Source: an uncultured Photobacterium sp.
Lineage (GTDB): Bacteria > Pseudomonadota > Gammaproteobacteria > Enterobacterales > Vibrionaceae
DNA: 55,166 nt
Direction of reading: 5' to 3'
NCBI RefSeq assembly: GCF_947039875.1
Contig: NZ_CAMRAN010000026.1
Location: 1-55,166 of the forward strand
In this document: piece after piece, positions 53,379 through 55,166 of the stretch
Numbering within the stretch: the stretch's first letter is position 1
Layout: every line of letters begins with the position of its first letter
The notes under the pieces: model-generated
What the model was told of the DNA's origin: nothing
The model's input: the letters and a program-made list of their open reading frames with translations, nothing else
The model's database searches: none
Made by a program: the position numbers and the translations under genes

Positions 53379-53457
53379 TGAATACATTCAATATATGTTG
53401 TGAAGCGCTTACGTTAGATAGGTATGACGACATATATAATTAAATGAGGATTAATCT

Positions 53458-53826
53458 GTGAAAAAAAGTCAATTAGGTTTTATTGTGGTGGCAGCAACAA
53501 TGTTATTAGCAGGGTGTAGTGAACCGACGGTTACAGCAACGCCTGTTAAAAATGTTGATACTGTATCGGTCACATCACCTGATGATATTGATGTATTCTG
53601 TCCAACTGGTATTTGTACTTTTGAACTATCAACGACAGCGCCGACTAAAGTAACGGTAACTATGCATTATGATTACACTAAGCTTTACACCAAAATTGAA
53701 GGGGTGAGCGTTGTGGGTGAAGGCGCTAAAGATGCTAAAGTGGTCGATGAAGATCAATTTACAGTTGAACTAACGAAAAAGAATACCCCAGTAAAAATTG
53801 AAGTGATTGATTTTTACCGTAACTAA
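53458..53826 (+). CDS. Small lipoprotein of unknown function
   Basis: A 122-aa lipoprotein: signal peptide MKKSQLGFIVVAATMLLAG with lipobox LLAGC (Cys20), then a small beta-rich domain with one possible disulphide (CPTGIC near 49-54). The mature part reads like an immunoglobulin-like fold (TFELSTTAPTKVTVTMHYDYTKLY). GTG start with GAGGA seven bases upstream. No family name recognised. Directly follows the RsuA-type gene by 79 bp. Confidence 0.78.
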   Translation: MKKSQLGFIVVAATMLLAGCSEPTVTATPVKNVDTVSVTSPDDIDVFCPTGICTFELSTTAPTKVTVTMHYDYTKLYTKIEGVSVVGEGAKDAKVVDEDQFTVELTKKNTPVKIEVIDFYRN

Positions 53827-53973
53827 ATAGCTTTCCTCGCGCTATTTCTGAAGCAGTCTTTAGACACATAAGGACTGCCTCTGTCTTATCTCCACACTTA
53901 TCATAAAATATCTTGGCTTTTAAATATCATCATCAATGACAAAGAAATTATTATTAGCGGGCGTTTGTCTCTT

Positions 53974-54381
53974 TTATTTCTTGTTTAGTAACGCTTTTCT
54001 TTTTTGATGGTTAGAGAGCATTTCTTTGTTACGTTCAGGTATCGTTTTTTTATCATGAATTAAGTGCTTAATGGCCATTATTGGATGCTTAACGATCATT
54101 TTAGGGCCAGAATAGCGCATAATCGTTTGTGACATAATTTTTTGTTGTGGCTTATAACAATGGATAGGGCATTGCTTACAACTGGGTTTATTTTCTCCAT
54201 AAGGACAGCGATCAAGTCGCTGTTTTACGTAAGCTCTAAATTGGTCACAATTATTACATCGTTGAAATTTTAGAGTATTGATTTGATGATGTTTTGCACA
54301 ATAAATATCAATCATTGCGGTTATCGTCTTAAATTCACTGTCAAGCCGACCTAATAGACGAAAGTCAGTTTCTTTATTCAT
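53974..54381 (-). CDS. ygbA: YgbA family (nitrous oxide-stimulated promoter) protein
   Basis: A 135-aa cysteine-rich protein of the YgbA_NO family: CAKHH, CNNCDQF near 42-48, then CPYGENKPSCKQCPIHCYKPQQK near 59-81, ending in a basic tail. E. coli ygbA is one of the genes repressed by the NO sensor NsrR, and its product is needed for growth recovery after nitrosative stress. A 23-bp NsrR-type dyad lies upstream (54427-54449), consistent with the same control here. ATG 54381. Confidence 0.85.
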   Translation of the reverse strand: MNKETDFRLLGRLDSEFKTITAMIDIYCAKHHQINTLKFQRCNNCDQFRAYVKQRLDRCPYGENKPSCKQCPIHCYKPQQKIMSQTIMRYSGPKMIVKHPIMAIKHLIHDKKTIPERNKEMLSNHQKRKALLNKK

Positions 54382-54426
54382 GTTTTATGACCACTATGAG
54401 TAAAAGGAATTATTCTAACTCGTATA

Positions 54427-54449
54427 AAGATGTATTTTAAATAAAACTT
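54427..54449. promoter_or_regulatory. NsrR-type operator upstream of ygbA
   Basis: Read on the + strand: AAGATGTATTT-T-AAATAAAACTT, the 11-1-11 layout of the NsrR consensus AAGATGCATTT-N-AAATGCATCTT. The arm nearer the upstream side matches strongly and the other partly. It begins 45 bp from the ygbA start. Confidence 0.72.
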
Positions 54450-54619
54450 TATCAAAATGACAAAAAATGAAGATAAAGACGAATTTTTTTAGTGATAAGT
54501 ATTAATAATGTTATTAAAGTGAAAAATTTAATGATGAAACACAAGAAACATGCTGAGATGGCTTGATTTAACGGGAGTTGAGCAGTAGTATCCACGCCTC
54601 GATTTTTATGGTGGTGTAT

Positions 54620-54913
54620 ATGAGCAGATTTGAGTGCCTTGAAAGAATTGTCGACGAATATCGTAAGAAAGTTCGTGACGCAGAGTTTAACCGTCAGAAC
54701 GATAGCGAAGTTGCTAAAGTTCTAGTTTTATTAGTCGGTAACTCAATGTTCAGTCTGGCTGATGAATTTGCTGATTGGGTTAATCGTGGCGGTGATCGTA
54801 GCTATGGCGGTAAGTTTTTTGTTTCTAAGCAACTAATGACGTTGTTAGAGCCAGTAACTTTCCGTGGCGTAACGGTTCGTCGTGATTCGATTAAACTATT
54901 CAGAATTTCATAA
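54620..54913 (+). CDS. Orphan 97-aa protein
   Basis: A small soluble protein, MSRFECLERIVDEYRKKVRD at the start and FFVSKQLMTLLEPVTFRGVTVRRDSIKLF at the end. Not recognised. ATG 54620 with GTGGTG upstream is the most natural start; 54608 (MVVY...) and 54578 are alternatives. Normal codon use and a terminator at 55001 support a real gene. Convergent with the partial repeat-containing gene. Confidence 0.6.
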   Translation: MSRFECLERIVDEYRKKVRDAEFNRQNDSEVAKVLVLLVGNSMFSLADEFADWVNRGGDRSYGGKFFVSKQLMTLLEPVTFRGVTVRRDSIKLFRIS

Positions 54914-55000
54914 CCTGAGTGGCTTCCAATCGTTATTCAATGACTCTCCGATAGAAAAATTGAAAAACAGATTTTTGATCTAGCTATCAGCGTGGTCAAT

Positions 55001-55030
55001 AAAAAGGGGATGCTATGGCATCCCTTTTTT
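55001..55030. terminator. Bidirectional intrinsic terminator
   Basis: AAAAAGGGGATGC (55001-55013) pairs with GCATCCCTTTTTT (55018-55030), one mismatch, with A and T runs at both ends. Confidence 0.9.
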
Positions 55031-55038
55031 GTTGATTA

Positions 55039-55166
55039 TTATAAAGCAACATATTTACCTGAATTAGCTTGTTTGCCTTGTTTGCCTTGTTTAGCTTGTT
55101 TATCCTGCACTTCCTGCACTTCCTGCACTTCCTGCACTTCCTGCACTTCCTGCACTTCCTGCACTT
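55039..55166 (-). CDS. 3' end of a gene with repetitive C-terminus
   Basis: Only the last 41 codons are in the window; the gene enters from the right. The stop TAA is at 55041-55039. The C-terminus is a run of Glu-Val-Gln tripeptides (seven units of the 9-bp repeat), then Asp, then four Lys-Gln-Ala/Gly units (KQA, KQG, KQG, KQA) and NSGKYVAL. Repeat units are codon-aligned. Family unknown because the rest is missing. Confidence 0.7.
   Translation of the reverse strand, partial: VQEVQEVQEVQEVQEVQEVQDKQAKQGKQGKQANSGKYVAL
55066..55101. repeat. 9-bp imperfect tandem repeat, four units
   Basis: AGCTTGTTT, GCCTTGTTT, GCCTTGTTT, AGCTTGTTT. Each encodes Lys-Gln-Ala or Lys-Gln-Gly on the minus strand. 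Confidence 0.85.
55104..55166. repeat. 9-bp perfect tandem repeat, at least seven units
   Basis: CCTGCACTT repeated exactly seven times and running off the window end, so the true copy number is unknown. It encodes Glu-Val-Gln units in the minus-strand gene. Because the unit is a multiple of three, slippage changes protein length and not frame. Confidence 0.95.

Noticed and set aside
55066..55166. CRISPR array
   Set aside because: Units are 9 bp, head-to-tail without spacers, and codon-aligned; this is a coding microsatellite.

Overview
This window reads as a chromosomal segment of a marine gammaproteobacterium of the Vibrionaceae, most likely Photobacterium. The DNA is AT-rich. The block radD - NlpC/P60 peptidase - rsuA - bcr matches the enterobacterial/vibrio neighbourhood of those genes. 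Several products belong to families I associate with vibrios (DUF2913, DUF3334), and there is a secreted chitinase. The genus is inference; the family-level call is firmer. I see no rRNA, tRNA, CRISPR array, intact insertion sequence or prophage.

Layout. 1-1,160: a low-GC fragment of a class III cyclase-like protein, then a gene-free stretch with several hairpins ending in a terminator-like element. 1,160-9,100: housekeeping block with radD, a His-rich NlpC/P60 peptidase, a LemA/DUF3137 pair, a GNAT, rsuA, the Bcr-type efflux pump and a DUF2913 protein. 9,190-14,790: an efflux pump divergent from an AraC regulator, a PcfJ-like protein, and an MFS transporter coupled to a signal-less M23 protein. 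14,945-18,072: an orphan two-repeat protein, then an electrophile-response unit (NemR-like TetR, CurA-like reductase, glutathione transferase) with two matching operators. 18,216-24,964: HAD phosphatase, class II amidotransferase with Ser in place of Cys, secreted C69 dipeptidase, BCCT transporter, SDR/DUF2867 protein. 25,517-30,440: probable operon of ABC ATPase, long FtsX-type permease, AttH/CrtC-like lipoprotein and a K+ channel. 30,600-33,310: two overlapping dynamin/Era-like GTPases, one with DUF697, one membrane-anchored. 33,433-37,249: GH19 chitinase, acyltransferase and a CheX-like DUF3334 protein. 37,419-40,087: glutaredoxin, REC-CheC protein and PAS-GGDEF diguanylate cyclase. 40,188-44,955: tapT, nagK, an RhlE-type helicase and a second, membrane diguanylate cyclase. 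45,049-50,590: APC permease, SOS-controlled sulA, two orphan proteins and a PsiD-like pyruvoyl decarboxylase. 51,079-55,166: ribosome hibernation factor with a strong CRP site, methyltransferase, a second RsuA-type pseudouridine synthase, a lipoprotein, ygbA with an NsrR-like site, a small orphan, and the 3' end of a gene whose C-terminus is built of 9-bp tandem repeats.

Regulation that can be read directly: a perfect 16-bp LexA box upstream of sulA, paired NemR-type palindromes, a CRP site before the hibernation factor, an NsrR-type dyad before ygbA, and intrinsic terminators at most gene ends. The most unusual items are the Ser2 amidotransferase, the PsiD-like decarboxylase, the stand-alone M23 domain resembling one normally fused to a kinase and aminotransferase, the cyclase fragment at the left edge, the overlapping small ORFs near 47.5 kb, and the coding tandem repeat at the right edge. 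I found no complete new multi-gene system that I could defend.
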